Of a DNA stretch of 64,000 bases, positions 15,990 through 24,761 are shown in pieces. The stretch spans positions 7,164 through 71,163 of the forward strand of contig JBGTHP010000041.1 in the NCBI GenBank assembly GCA_041746105.1. Direction: 5' to 3'. Every line of letters begins with the position of its first letter. Position 1 is the first letter of the stretch. The notes under the pieces were generated by a model that did not search any database, was not told where the DNA came from, and saw only the letters and a list, made by a program, of their open reading frames with translations. Made by a program: the position numbers and the translations under genes. The stretch comes from JBFHRE01 sp041746105 (GTDB lineage Bacteria; Actinomycetota; Acidimicrobiia; Spongiisociales; ZC4RG35).

Positions 15990-17090
15990 TCAGTCCTTCG
16001 TGGCGAACCGCAGAAAAGCGCCGACTTCGACGGCGTCCAGCCGCGACGCCACCCGCACCTGGGTGGCCTGTCCGCCTGAGTCGAGCACTTTTTCGACGGC
16101 TGTTCCGAGAACATCCTCAACCTCGAGCGTGGTGCTCCCACAAGCAAGACAAACCGCGCCCGACCGGGCGAGCCAACCACATTGTCCGCACTCCACACCA
16201 GGTTTCGTAACCGGTCCCGACAACACCAGATGTTCGACCGCCTTCAGATTGACGGCATCGAGCACCTCCACCGAGCCCATCGCAACCGGTCTGGCCCGGT
16301 GTTGGGATTCCAGTAGTTCCTCGACGATCTCCTCTTCGTGGCGGCGCTGTTCTGCGGCCGCACCTCGGCGAAGACAAGCGTGGATTTCGGCCTCGGTCAG
16401 CGTGTGAGGGTCGACCACAAAAGACTGGCGGTTGAGCCGTTCGAGGTAGGTATGTAGGTAAGGGGTGATCGCGGCGACGCCGGTTTCATGTCCAAGGAGG
16501 CCGATGAAGTCAAACCGCGCCTCCTGATGCCTTTTCAAGGCGTGATCTGCGACCGCTCTGAACATGTGGGCGGTTTCCTCATCGGCATGTCGCTGGACCC
16601 TGTGTTCTTCGATACCCTTGAAACCGGCATAGTTTCTCTTGCCGGGATCCGCCGAAAACAGAATCGGGCCGGTCAGGGAATCGTCGGAGAACTCAAAAAC
16701 CTTCGCCTCGGAGCGCTCGATCACCAATGCGATCGCGTGAAGCGGTGCGGGAAGCACGCGCAACGGACGCAGATAGGGGCGCCGGCCAAGCACCGACGTG
16801 TCGCCGATGGCGTGGGTGAGTGGAAGCACCTCGAAGAGGTTGTCATCGTGAGACGCGAAGACGGCGAACCCTGCTGCTGGATCGGAGGTGAGCCGTCCTA
16901 CCAAACCCCCCAGCCGTTCCACGTCGGCCCGAACCGACAACAACTGGTTGCGGTTGCCCTTCTCTGCTTCTTCCCGAACGGGTTTGAGCAGATCGGTCAA
17001 ACGGGCCGACAGAGCGGGCCCTTGTGACAAATAGAGAGAGATGATCGAGCCAGATCCGCTGTCCAGATCGGCGATGGAGTCTATGTCCAC
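15990..17090 (-). CDS. Bacterial eRF1-like (baeRF family) protein with C-terminal zinc ribbon
   Basis: A 366-residue protein that looks like the bacterial archaeo-eukaryotic release-factor group. A middle domain (about residues 130-190) has the equivalent of the release-factor loop, GFKGIEEHRVQRHADEE, followed by a helix and the FDFIGLLGHE strand. An eL30-like domain follows. The C-terminal ribbon contains CGQCGW and CLACGS, a probable zinc site. The canonical GGQ tripeptide is absent, so peptidyl-tRNA hydrolysis is doubtful; ribosome rescue, tRNA or nucleotide binding are alternatives. GTG start with AGGAGG 4 nt upstream. No functional link to the cox genes around it is evident. Confidence 0.7.
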   Translation of the reverse strand: MDIDSIADLDSGSGSIISLYLSQGPALSARLTDLLKPVREEAEKGNRNQLLSVRADVERLGGLVGRLTSDPAAGFAVFASHDDNLFEVLPLTHAIGDTSVLGRRPYLRPLRVLPAPLHAIALVIERSEAKVFEFSDDSLTGPILFSADPGKRNYAGFKGIEEHRVQRHADEETAHMFRAVADHALKRHQEARFDFIGLLGHETGVAAITPYLHTYLERLNRQSFVVDPHTLTEAEIHACLRRGAAAEQRRHEEEIVEELLESQHRARPVAMGSVEVLDAVNLKAVEHLVLSGPVTKPGVECGQCGWLARSGAVCLACGSTTLEVEDVLGTAVEKVLDSGGQATQVRVASRLDAVEVGAFLRFATKD

Positions 17091-17139
17091 GAGACCTCCT
17101 GTCCTCGATTGTTCGTCTATCGACGCGTGCCGTGGTCCC

Positions 17140-18366
17140 TCACGAGGGACACCCGACCGCCTCCCGAGCGTACACCGACCATCCAGCTTCCGTCTCACTC
17201 GACCGACCCAACGTCCAGGCAGAACATACTGGATTGGCCGAGAATGATGGTTGACCGGTCCACTCGAAGTGCATCCCGTCAGGGAACAGCCAGCCCGCGC
17301 CCCAGGCAAAACCCCACGCGCGGAAGATGGAGCCGATCCTCGGATCGAGGGTCGGTACGTCCCCATAACGGTTGCTCGACGGGTTCAAATCGAAAGCGAC
17401 GCCCCATGCGTGGCGTGACAGAGCAAAACCTTTATCTCCGCCCCTCATCAGTCGAGCGTTGTAACAGCCGCCGGCCAGCTGGAAATCAACCGGGTCGAGA
17501 AGGTCCCCGAGACCGGCCGCCTCTACTTCTGCCAAGGCACTGCGGACATAAGGGATCATGCGGCGGTGGCATTCGAAGCCACCAAGTCGCGGCACTTCGA
17601 CATACACGATGTTGGCGTCCTCCCAGTCGTCATCGATGTCGACGCCATCACCTCCGGTCGGCTTGAAGGAGAACTCTCCAAATCGCTCCTTCACGATGAC
17701 CGTCGGGAGGGTGGCATCGCTCACGACTTGCGGGCGCAGCGGATTCGAAACCCTGATGGGGGCCTCGTCGGGCAGGAGGTCCTCGAGCAGGGAGGCGAGT
17801 CGGTCGGTGTCGTTGTCCCAGGCGCGGACACTCGCCGGTCGATCGAAACCAAGCGAGGCCGCGACATTCGAAGAAACGATCACCTCGGCCCAATCCATCC
17901 GCTCGTCTGGAACAATGGCGCCGATCTCGAATCTGCCGGTGAAGCCGTTCCATCCCTCGAGCTCGACGACGTCGCCCACGGCGGCGCCCCGGATCGCGGC
18001 CGACCGCACCGACATGATCACTTTGTCCACCGCCAGGGCTCCAACCATCTGATGGTCGAGCAGTGCGATCGCGGTGGAAACGTCCAGGGCAGAGACGCTG
18101 ACAGGAAAGCCGTAGCCGGGCGCCGGCCGCTGGACGTCGGTCCCGTCCCTGGTGACGCCCATGAGTCGCAGCGAACCTGAGTGAACGATCGTGTAGTTGG
18201 CGCCGGTGATCCTCGCGACCAGATCCACGATGCCGAGAGTGTTCTCGCTCAAACCACCCGCCTCCCACACCACAACCTCTTCACGATCGGTGGGGAGGGC
18301 GCCGGCTGGGGCACTCAAAGGCAGGAGGGCGGCGACCAAAGCCAGCATCAACAGCTTGCGGCTCAT
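17140..18366 (-). CDS. Secreted M15-type D-alanyl-D-alanine carboxypeptidase
   Basis: A 408-residue exported protein with a signal peptide (residues 1-24, KLLMLALVAALLPLSAPAGA), a long N-terminal region of unknown fold (25-230), and a C-terminal M15/VanY-type domain with SRHAWGVAFDLN, IFRAWGFAWGAGW and DGMHFEW, which supply the zinc and catalytic residues. It should trim D-Ala from peptidoglycan peptides outside the membrane. The ATG lies 2 nt after the stop of coxD, so the gene is probably co-transcribed with it, although no link to Mo enzymes is known. Confidence 0.85.
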   Translation of the reverse strand: MSRKLLMLALVAALLPLSAPAGALPTDREEVVVWEAGGLSENTLGIVDLVARITGANYTIVHSGSLRLMGVTRDGTDVQRPAPGYGFPVSVSALDVSTAIALLDHQMVGALAVDKVIMSVRSAAIRGAAVGDVVELEGWNGFTGRFEIGAIVPDERMDWAEVIVSSNVAASLGFDRPASVRAWDNDTDRLASLLEDLLPDEAPIRVSNPLRPQVVSDATLPTVIVKERFGEFSFKPTGGDGVDIDDDWEDANIVYVEVPRLGGFECHRRMIPYVRSALAEVEAAGLGDLLDPVDFQLAGGCYNARLMRGGDKGFALSRHAWGVAFDLNPSSNRYGDVPTLDPRIGSIFRAWGFAWGAGWLFPDGMHFEWTGQPSFSANPVCSAWTLGRSSETEAGWSVYAREAVGCPS

Positions 18367-18368
18367 GT

Positions 18369-19253
18369 TCAACGTTCGCCGCGGATGAGCCCGCCGGCGC
18401 CGGACGTTTTTACCAGGTCGACGTCCTCGCGATATTTGAGAACCACCCCCATCGTGTCCTGGATCACTTCTGGAGACAGGGCATCGGCACCCAACACCCT
18501 CAAGGCAGCCGCCCAATCCAGCGTTTCGGCAACTCCTGGGGGTTTGAAGAGATCGAGTGAACGGAGGTGGCCCATGGCCGACGCCAGCTGACGCGCCAGA
18601 CGAGCGTCGATTTCTGGCATCTTCGTCATGATGATTGCCACTTCTCGCTCGAAATCTGGGTAGTCGAGCCAGTGATAGATGCACCGGCGTTTGAGGGCGT
18701 CGTGGATCTCGCGGGTCCGGTTGGAGGTGATGATGACGATTGGCGGCACCGGGGCCGTCACCGTGCCGATCTCGGGGATGGTGACCTGGAAGTCGGACAA
18801 CATCTCCAACAGATAGGCCTCGAACTCCTCATCGGCACGATCGAGTTCGTCGATCAGCAGCACCGGACGGCTGCCCTCGACCGAACGCTCTATCGCTTGT
18901 AAGAGTGGGCGGGCGACCAGGAACTCCCGGCTCATAATGTCCGCAACCTCGGCGGACGCCCCAGACCCTTTGGCCTCGATCAATCTGATGGCAAGCATCT
19001 GCCGGGCGTAGTCCCATTCATAGACGGCGTGCGAGACGTCGAGACCCTCATAACATTGAAGCCGGATCAACTCGGCGTCGAATGCTGCAGCCAATACCTT
19101 GGCCACCTCGGTCTTACCGACACCCGCCTCGCCTTCGAGGAAAAGAGGACGACCCATCGACACCGCCAGATGGATGGCCACGGCAAGCCCACGGTCGGCG
19201 ACATAGTCGCGTTCCGCCAACAGCCGCGCGATACCGTCCACCGACCCAGACAC
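18369..19253 (-). CDS. coxD: AAA ATPase, MoxR/CoxD-like
   Basis: A 294-residue ATPase of the MoxR class: Walker A GEAGVGKTE (about residues 42-50), Walker B LLIDELDRAD, sensor region IVIITSNRTREIHDALKRRC, and a C-terminal lid. CoxD with its VWA partner CoxE is needed to assemble the active site of CO dehydrogenase in Oligotropha. I take the GTG at 19253 because TAACCT lies exactly 7 nt upstream and the resulting protein has the normal CoxD length. An ATG 27 codons upstream would add a non-family extension. Confidence 0.88.
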   Translation of the reverse strand: MSGSVDGIARLLAERDYVADRGLAVAIHLAVSMGRPLFLEGEAGVGKTEVAKVLAAAFDAELIRLQCYEGLDVSHAVYEWDYARQMLAIRLIEAKGSGASAEVADIMSREFLVARPLLQAIERSVEGSRPVLLIDELDRADEEFEAYLLEMLSDFQVTIPEIGTVTAPVPPIVIITSNRTREIHDALKRRCIYHWLDYPDFEREVAIIMTKMPEIDARLARQLASAMGHLRSLDLFKPPGVAETLDWAAALRVLGADALSPEVIQDTMGVVLKYREDVDLVKTSGAGGLIRGER

Positions 19254-19260
19254 TCGTGCC

Positions 19261-19266
19261 AGGTTA
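19261..19266 (-). promoter_or_regulatory. -10 box (TAACCT) of a leaderless promoter for coxD
   Basis: TAACCT, 7 nt, then the GTG at 19253. It decides between this start and a longer frame beginning at 19334. Confidence 0.55.
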
Positions 19267-19344
19267 GTGGCGACACCGGAATTTTCATCAGCCAACCATC
19301 CACGGAGCACGTGCAAGGTGAGGATCGAGCACATCGTGCATGGG

Positions 19345-19350
19345 TAACAT
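19345..19350 (+). promoter_or_regulatory. -10 box (TAACAT) near-leaderless promoter for the rhodanese gene
   Basis: TAACAT followed by 8 nt and the ATG, so the leader would be 0-2 nt long. Confidence 0.45.
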
Positions 19351-19358
19351 CGGGGCCA

Positions 19359-19688
19359 ATGTTCAAAAGGCCGGACCCAATTCCTTCAATCCACCCCACC
19401 GATGTGGCTGAGCGGATCGCAGCGGGTGCCCTCCTGGTCGATGTTCGTGAACAGCTCGAGTGGGACAAATCGCGGATAACCGGGGCAGAGTTCAAGCCCC
19501 TGTCGCAGGTCAACGCCTGGTATGAACAACTCCCCAGAGACCGCGACATCATCCTCTATTGCCAGTCGGGCCAACGATCTGCTGAGCTCACCACTGCACT
19601 CACGGGCCAGGTCGGGATGACAAACATCTACAACCTGACCGGCGGCATCAAGGCGTGGTCCGCCTCCGGCCTCGCCCTCGAGAGCTGA
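19359..19688 (+). CDS. Single-domain rhodanese (sulfurtransferase)
   Basis: A 109-residue single rhodanese domain with the DVREQLEWDKSRI segment and the active-site loop ILYCQSGQRS, whose Cys carries the persulfide. It moves sulfane sulfur to an acceptor. Lying between coxD and coxM, it could supply sulfur for the Mo cofactor, but that is an inference; similar genes occur in many contexts. Its stop is 9 nt from the convergent coxM stop. The ATG is supported by TAACAT 8 nt upstream. Confidence 0.88.
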   Translation: MFKRPDPIPSIHPTDVAERIAAGALLVDVREQLEWDKSRITGAEFKPLSQVNAWYEQLPRDRDIILYCQSGQRSAELTTALTGQVGMTNIYNLTGGIKAWSASGLALES

Positions 19689-19697
19689 GTCTGGGTT

Positions 19698-20543
19698 TTA
19701 GGAGGCCAGCGCCTTCATGACGGCCCTCTTGACCATCACTTTCGCCAGATGAGTCTTGTACTCGACCGAACCGTAGAGATCCTCCAGAACGGTGATCCCC
19801 TCTATCGCCCTTTCCGCGGCAGCGCTCACCGCTGCCTCAGAACCGTCAGAACCGACCAGGGCCTCCGCTACGCCTCGTGCCAGAGTCGCCTTGGTTCCGA
19901 CCCCGGTCAGCGCAACCCGGGCCGCCTGGATGGTTCCATTGGGCTTGTCCACCCAGGCAGACGCACCGGCTACCGCATAGTCAGTGTGGCCACCCCGCCG
20001 TCCAAGCTTCTCGTAGGCCGATGATCCACCGCTCTTCGGAATTCTCACCTCGGTCAAGATCTCGTTCGGCTCCAGCGCCGATGTCATCACATCCACGAAA
20101 AAGTCATCCGCCGAGATCTCCCGGCGACCGCCCGGACCGTGAGCAACCATCGTCGCGCCGAGGGCAAGAACGGCCGACGGTTGGTCCGCCGCAATGTCGG
20201 CGTGTGCAATCGCACCCGCCGTCGTGCCCCGATTTCGCACCTGGACATCGCCGGTCCAGGCGGCCGCTTGCCGCAACGCATCCGGAACCATGCTCGAACC
20301 GGCAGTTTGGGTGTGCCTCACGAGAGCCCCAATCGACACGGCATCTCCGTCGTCTTTGATCTGATCGAGTCCGCCGACTCGCCCGATATCCACGACGAGA
20401 TCCGGCGAGAGCAGCCGGAGCTTCATCATCGGTATGAGAGACATGCCGCCCGACATGACCTTGGCGAACTCGGCATTGCCCAACTCGCGAACGGCCTCAT
20501 CGATCGAAGAGGCCGAGATGTATTCGAAGTTTCTTGGAAACAT
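19698..20543 (-). CDS. coxM: Molybdenum hydroxylase FAD-binding medium subunit, CoxM-like
   Basis: A 281-residue FAD subunit: the N-terminal FAD-binding PCMH-type domain with MSGGMSLIPMMKLR and the second flavin loop TTAGAIAHADIAAD, then the CoxM C-terminal domain (about 175-278). It receives electrons from the Fe-S subunit and passes them to an acceptor. The ATG has GGAGGAG 4 nt upstream, inside the 9-nt gap after coxL, so the order is coxS-coxL-coxM in one operon. Confidence 0.92.
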   Translation of the reverse strand: MFPRNFEYISASSIDEAVRELGNAEFAKVMSGGMSLIPMMKLRLLSPDLVVDIGRVGGLDQIKDDGDAVSIGALVRHTQTAGSSMVPDALRQAAAWTGDVQVRNRGTTAGAIAHADIAADQPSAVLALGATMVAHGPGGRREISADDFFVDVMTSALEPNEILTEVRIPKSGGSSAYEKLGRRGGHTDYAVAGASAWVDKPNGTIQAARVALTGVGTKATLARGVAEALVGSDGSEAAVSAAAERAIEGITVLEDLYGSVEYKTHLAKVMVKRAVMKALAS

Positions 20544-20552
20544 GACTCCTCC

Positions 20553-22934
20553 TCAGCCCTTCGTCGCTTCGTTCATTGCCTGCCACACCCGTTTCGGTCG
20601 TAAGGGCATGTCGATGTGCTTGACGCCCATCTCGGCCAGAGCGTCGACGACCGCGTTGACCACCGTTTGAGCGGAGCCGATGGTGCCGGCTTCCCCGATT
20701 CCCTTTACTCCCAGGGGGTTGATGTCGCTCGGCGTCACGGTTCTGTTCAGCTCGAAGAGCGGAACGTCGACGGCCGTAACCAGCGGGTAATCCACCAAGC
20801 CTGGTGTCAGAAGGTTTCCGTTCGAGTCGTAGACGGCCTCTTCGAACAGCGCCTGGCCGATGCCCTGGGCGACACCGCCATGGATCTGCCCGTCGACGAT
20901 CATGGGGTTGATCACATTGCCGCAATCGTCCATCGACAGCCAGCGCCGTAGCTGGACATCGCCGGTGTCGCGATCCACGGTCACCAAGCACACCGTCGTA
21001 CCAAATGGCCAGGTGGCGTTGGCGGGACTGAAGATGGCATGGGCCTCCAGGCCGCCTTCCATCCCTGCGGGGAGAGTGTGCGGCTGATAGGCAGCCTGAG
21101 ATATCGCCGCCCAGGTGACCGACTTGTCGGGTGAACCGGCGACGTGAGCCGACCCGTCCTCGAACCGGATATCGGCATCTGATGCCTCCAACAGATGAGC
21201 CGCGATCTTCGCCGCCTTGTCCCGAACCTTCTGAGCAGCCTCAAAGGCCGCTGCTCCATCGACCGCAGCGCTCCGGGAACCGAAGGTGCCAACCATCATG
21301 GGAGCGTCCTTGGTGTCGCCGTAACTCACGCGGATATCGTCGATCTCGATCCCGAGCTGACTCGACACGATCTGGGACCAGGTGGTCTTATGACCTTGGC
21401 CAGACGGGCCGGTGCCGATGATCACGTTTGCCGTTCCATCCGGATTCACGCGAACAAGACCAGAGCCGTTGAAAGCCGACGGGAGGCCGTAGCCGGCCCA
21501 CGAGAACCCGAGGTCGACGAGTCCGGATGGTCCAAACCCGCACACCTCGACATAGGTGCTCAGCCCGACGCCGGCAAGGTGGCCCTGGCTCCGCAGCTCG
21601 TCTCGCTCTACGAATAGATCGCGATAGACCTGCGAATCGATCATCGCCTCGAGATTGGTGGCGTAGTCGCCCGTGTCCATAGCAAAACCCACAGGAGAAA
21701 CGGCCGACGGAAACGCCTCCGCCGGGATGAAGTTTTTCAGCCTGACCGCAGCCGGATCCATACCTATCTCACGCGAATAGGCATCCATGATGCGCTCGAG
21801 GTAGTAGATCGCCTCTGGCCGTCCAGCGCCTCGATAGGCGTCGGTCGTCATGGTGTTGGTCGTGACACAATCGAGCTTCAGACGAGTGGGGAACTTGTAC
21901 TGACCCGAAGCAACGAACACACCCAGAAACGGGATCGCAACCGTGAAGTTCTGGGTGTAGGCGCCCATGTCGCAGATGCCGTCGAGTTCGTAGGCGAGTA
22001 CCTCCCCGTCGCGAGTGCCGGTGATTGTGGCTGTTGCCAGCCAGCCCCGACCCTGGATGCTGGAGGTCGCCGCCTCACGGCGGGTTTCCGTGAATTTGAC
22101 CGGCGCACCCAACTGCATCGATGCCCATGGCATCAAGATCTCGTCGTTGTATACGTTCAGCTTCACCCCGAAGCCGCCACCTACTTCTGGGGCGATGCCG
22201 TTGACGCGGTTGTAGGGAATGCCCAGCGTCTTACCCACGGCGCCTGCGACCGCAGAAATCATCTGACTGGACGAAAAGATCGTCATCTCCACGTAGCCGT
22301 CGTTCCAATCGGCGACGACTGATCGAGGCTCGATTGCGGTCGGCAACAACCGTTGGTTGACCATCTCCAGCGAGACCGTGACCGTGTCCTCACGAGCTTT
22401 GGCCTCTGCGATCTTTTCAACCAAGGCTGCCATCGTGTCGGCATCGGCGCCGAAGGGCGCCGTCCAGGTGATGAGAATGTTCGAGTCGAGATCCGAATGG
22501 GTCTTCGCGGCGTCGCTCGCTGCCTGCTTGAGATCGATCACCGCCGATAGCGATTCGTACTCGACATGGATCGAATCTGCCGCATCTTGGGCCTGTGCCC
22601 TGGTCTCTGCAATAACCAACACCACTGCCTCACCGACATGGTTGACCATTCCGTCCGCCAGGAGCGGCCGAGCCTTGCCTACCGCAACCTGGGCCACCAA
22701 CGGACCGAGGTGACGGACGTCGGCGGACGTATAGATCGCCCTGACTCCGGGCATTCCACTGGCTTCTGCAGAGTCGACCGATGTGATCGTGGCATGGGCG
22801 AACGGGCTGCGAACGAAAGCCGCGTGAAGCATGCCCGTCAGCTTCACGTCATCGACATAGCGGGCTTTGCCCTTGATCAGAGCAGGGTCTTCGCGTCGTT
22901 TGACAACACCTCCGAGAACGCTGGTAGTGCTCAT
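20553..22934 (-). CDS. coxL: Molybdenum hydroxylase large subunit, form II CO dehydrogenase-like (CoxL-like)
   Basis: A 793-residue Mo-binding subunit of the xanthine/CO dehydrogenase family. The active-site loop reads AYRGAGR (about residues 363-369), the form II motif, not the AYxCSFR of proven form I CO dehydrogenases. The catalytic Glu is in VKGIGEAGTIG near the C terminus, and GGGFGVK and the GTGPSGQGH cofactor loop are present. Form II enzymes have uncertain substrates; some oxidise CO slowly. The ATG overlaps the coxS stop (ATGA). A complete, intact subunit. Confidence 0.92.
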   Translation of the reverse strand: MSTTSVLGGVVKRREDPALIKGKARYVDDVKLTGMLHAAFVRSPFAHATITSVDSAEASGMPGVRAIYTSADVRHLGPLVAQVAVGKARPLLADGMVNHVGEAVVLVIAETRAQAQDAADSIHVEYESLSAVIDLKQAASDAAKTHSDLDSNILITWTAPFGADADTMAALVEKIAEAKAREDTVTVSLEMVNQRLLPTAIEPRSVVADWNDGYVEMTIFSSSQMISAVAGAVGKTLGIPYNRVNGIAPEVGGGFGVKLNVYNDEILMPWASMQLGAPVKFTETRREAATSSIQGRGWLATATITGTRDGEVLAYELDGICDMGAYTQNFTVAIPFLGVFVASGQYKFPTRLKLDCVTTNTMTTDAYRGAGRPEAIYYLERIMDAYSREIGMDPAAVRLKNFIPAEAFPSAVSPVGFAMDTGDYATNLEAMIDSQVYRDLFVERDELRSQGHLAGVGLSTYVEVCGFGPSGLVDLGFSWAGYGLPSAFNGSGLVRVNPDGTANVIIGTGPSGQGHKTTWSQIVSSQLGIEIDDIRVSYGDTKDAPMMVGTFGSRSAAVDGAAAFEAAQKVRDKAAKIAAHLLEASDADIRFEDGSAHVAGSPDKSVTWAAISQAAYQPHTLPAGMEGGLEAHAIFSPANATWPFGTTVCLVTVDRDTGDVQLRRWLSMDDCGNVINPMIVDGQIHGGVAQGIGQALFEEAVYDSNGNLLTPGLVDYPLVTAVDVPLFELNRTVTPSDINPLGVKGIGEAGTIGSAQTVVNAVVDALAEMGVKHIDMPLRPKRVWQAMNEATKG

Positions 22935-23431
22935 ACCGTGACCTCCCACTCTGCCGGTGCCGGTGTTTCGCCTCGAAGTTTGGCTCCGGCGTACTCGATC
23001 GCCTTGACGATGTTGTGATACCCGGTGCAGCGGCAGAGATTGCCCTCGATGCCGTGGCGGATCTCGGTTTCGGTCGGATTTGGGTTCGATTCGAGCAGGC
23101 CCACCGCCGACATGATCATGCCAGGAGTGCAGAATCCACACTGGAGGCCATGGCGCTCCCAGAAGCCTTCTTGGACCGCGTGGAGGGTCTCGCCATCGGC
23201 CAGGCCTTCGACCGTGCGGATCTCGGAACCGGCAGCCTGAACCGCCAACATCGTGCACGACTTGGCGGTGGAACCATCCACAATCACGGTGCAGGCACCG
23301 CAGTATGAGGTCTCGCAACCGACGTGAGTTCCTGTGAGGGCGAGGTTCTCGCGAATGAAGTGGACAAGAAGTGTCCTCGGCTCCACATCGCCGGAAACGC
23401 TCCGACCGTTGACGGTCATGGACACTTGCAC
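22931..23431 (-). CDS. coxS: Molybdenum hydroxylase [2Fe-2S] small subunit, CoxS-like
   Basis: A 166-residue protein with two [2Fe-2S] domains: plant-ferredoxin type (GCETSYCGACTV and the following Cys in KSC) and the helical domain (QCGFCTPGMIM and GNLCRCTGYHNIV). It carries electrons from the Mo site to the FAD. The GTG at 23431 is preferred because AGGAGG sits 7 nt upstream; an internal ATG four codons later is possible. First gene of coxSLM. Confidence 0.94.
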   Translation of the reverse strand: MQVSMTVNGRSVSGDVEPRTLLVHFIRENLALTGTHVGCETSYCGACTVIVDGSTAKSCTMLAVQAAGSEIRTVEGLADGETLHAVQEGFWERHGLQCGFCTPGMIMSAVGLLESNPNPTETEIRHGIEGNLCRCTGYHNIVKAIEYAGAKLRGETPAPAEWEVTV

Positions 23432-23548
23432 GATCCAACCTCCTAGAGAACGGACAGTTCTGACGCTATCAAAAGCAGGAGCAACGTGACGCCCCGACCC
23501 CGAAAAACCCTTCGTATTGGTGCCGTTCAACCCCTTGTGGCGCGCGAA

Positions 23549-23567
23549 GCGGGGCCTGACGCCCCGC
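23549..23567. other. GC-rich hairpin between the methyltransferase gene and coxS
   Basis: GCGGGGC, 5-nt loop, GCCCCGC, extended by pairing of TTGTGG with CCACAA further out. No T-run follows directly on the strand of the flanking genes, so it may be a weak or factor-dependent terminator. Confidence 0.4.
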
Positions 23568-23591
23568 TCGCCCCACAAAAAGAGATTGGGG

Positions 23592-24728
23592 TCAACGCGA
23601 GAACCGAGAAACGGTCTCGATATGCGGGGTCTGTGGGAACATGTCAACCGGCTGGACCCAATCCAGCGTGTATCCGGCGTCGACGAGCAGCCTGGCGTCA
23701 CGGGCGAAAGAAGCCGGATCACACGAGACGTAGGCGATGGCACGGGCGCCGAGGCGGACCAAACCCTCCACGACGACCGCTCCGAGGCCTTGCCTTGGCG
23801 GGTCGACCACTATCAGATCGGCGGCAGGCGCAAGATGTTCGAAGGCACGTTCCATCCGGTGGCTCACGATGGAAACATCGGGCGCGTTGATCGCCAGATC
23901 CGCCACAGAAAACCGATCCGACTCCACGGCCGAAACCGAACCCACTCTCGCTGCGAGCACCGCAGCAAACAGGCCGCCGCCCGCATAACCGTCGACCAAC
24001 CGATCGGTCGGCTGCAAGCGTCCGAGGGCCTGCAACATCAGACGGACCAACTCTTCAGCACCAGCCGTGTTCACCTGGAAGAACGTCCGGCCGGAAACGC
24101 GAAACCGGTGCCCGCCAACTTCGTGATGGACGACCGCTTCGCGCACATCGAGCAAACGGGGGCCGGATCCAATGGCGACAACACCTTCGGAACCGGCGCG
24201 TAAGGTGACTTTTCCTCTGGCTGATGCCCAGTCATGGCCACGAACGAACTCGCCGATCGCATCAACGGCCAGCAGGCAGTCCTCGATCGCAACCGAATCG
24301 TGAGAACCGGCGGCCAACATCGCGGCGGACCCTCTGAAGACGCGGAGGTCCACCCGATTGCGATACCGATAGGGATCCGACGGAGCGATCGGTTCGAGCA
24401 CTTCGACCTCCAGCCTGCCCAGATGCTCGAGCTGGGACCTGACCACCTCGGCCTTCCATGCGAGCTGCGCGCTCCAGGTCGCCATTTGCCATGTGCAGCC
24501 TCCGCAGACGCCGAACACCGGGCATGGCGCAACGACACGGTGCGCGGAAGGTTGGAGGATCTCGGCCGGTTCGGCGCGATCAAAACGTGCCTTTCCTTCT
24601 GTGATCGAAACCATCACGACGTCACCGGGAACCGCGCCCCGAACAAAAACGGCTTTGCCGCCGTTGCGGGCGAGCCCATCACCACCGTGGGCAACCCCCT
24701 CGATGGTGAGTGGACCGACAAGGCTCAT
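23592..24728 (-). CDS. RNA (uracil-5-)-methyltransferase, TrmA/RumA family
   Basis: A 378-residue SAM-dependent enzyme: N-terminal TRAM RNA-binding domain (about 5-60), the Cys cluster CPVFGVCGGC, the FFQVNTAGAEELV motif, the SAM loop DGYAGGGLFAAVLAA, the VVDPPRQGL motif and the catalytic nucleophile YVSCDPASFARD. It makes 5-methyluridine in rRNA or tRNA; which one cannot be told from the sequence. Lies 33 nt after the DUF2017 gene, probably in the clpS operon. Confidence 0.9.
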   Translation of the reverse strand: MSLVGPLTIEGVAHGGDGLARNGGKAVFVRGAVPGDVVMVSITEGKARFDRAEPAEILQPSAHRVVAPCPVFGVCGGCTWQMATWSAQLAWKAEVVRSQLEHLGRLEVEVLEPIAPSDPYRYRNRVDLRVFRGSAAMLAAGSHDSVAIEDCLLAVDAIGEFVRGHDWASARGKVTLRAGSEGVVAIGSGPRLLDVREAVVHHEVGGHRFRVSGRTFFQVNTAGAEELVRLMLQALGRLQPTDRLVDGYAGGGLFAAVLAARVGSVSAVESDRFSVADLAINAPDVSIVSHRMERAFEHLAPAADLIVVDPPRQGLGAVVVEGLVRLGARAIAYVSCDPASFARDARLLVDAGYTLDWVQPVDMFPQTPHIETVSRFSR

Positions 24729-24761
24729 AGATCCGGCCGTGGCGTCGGGGCCGGCCGAATT

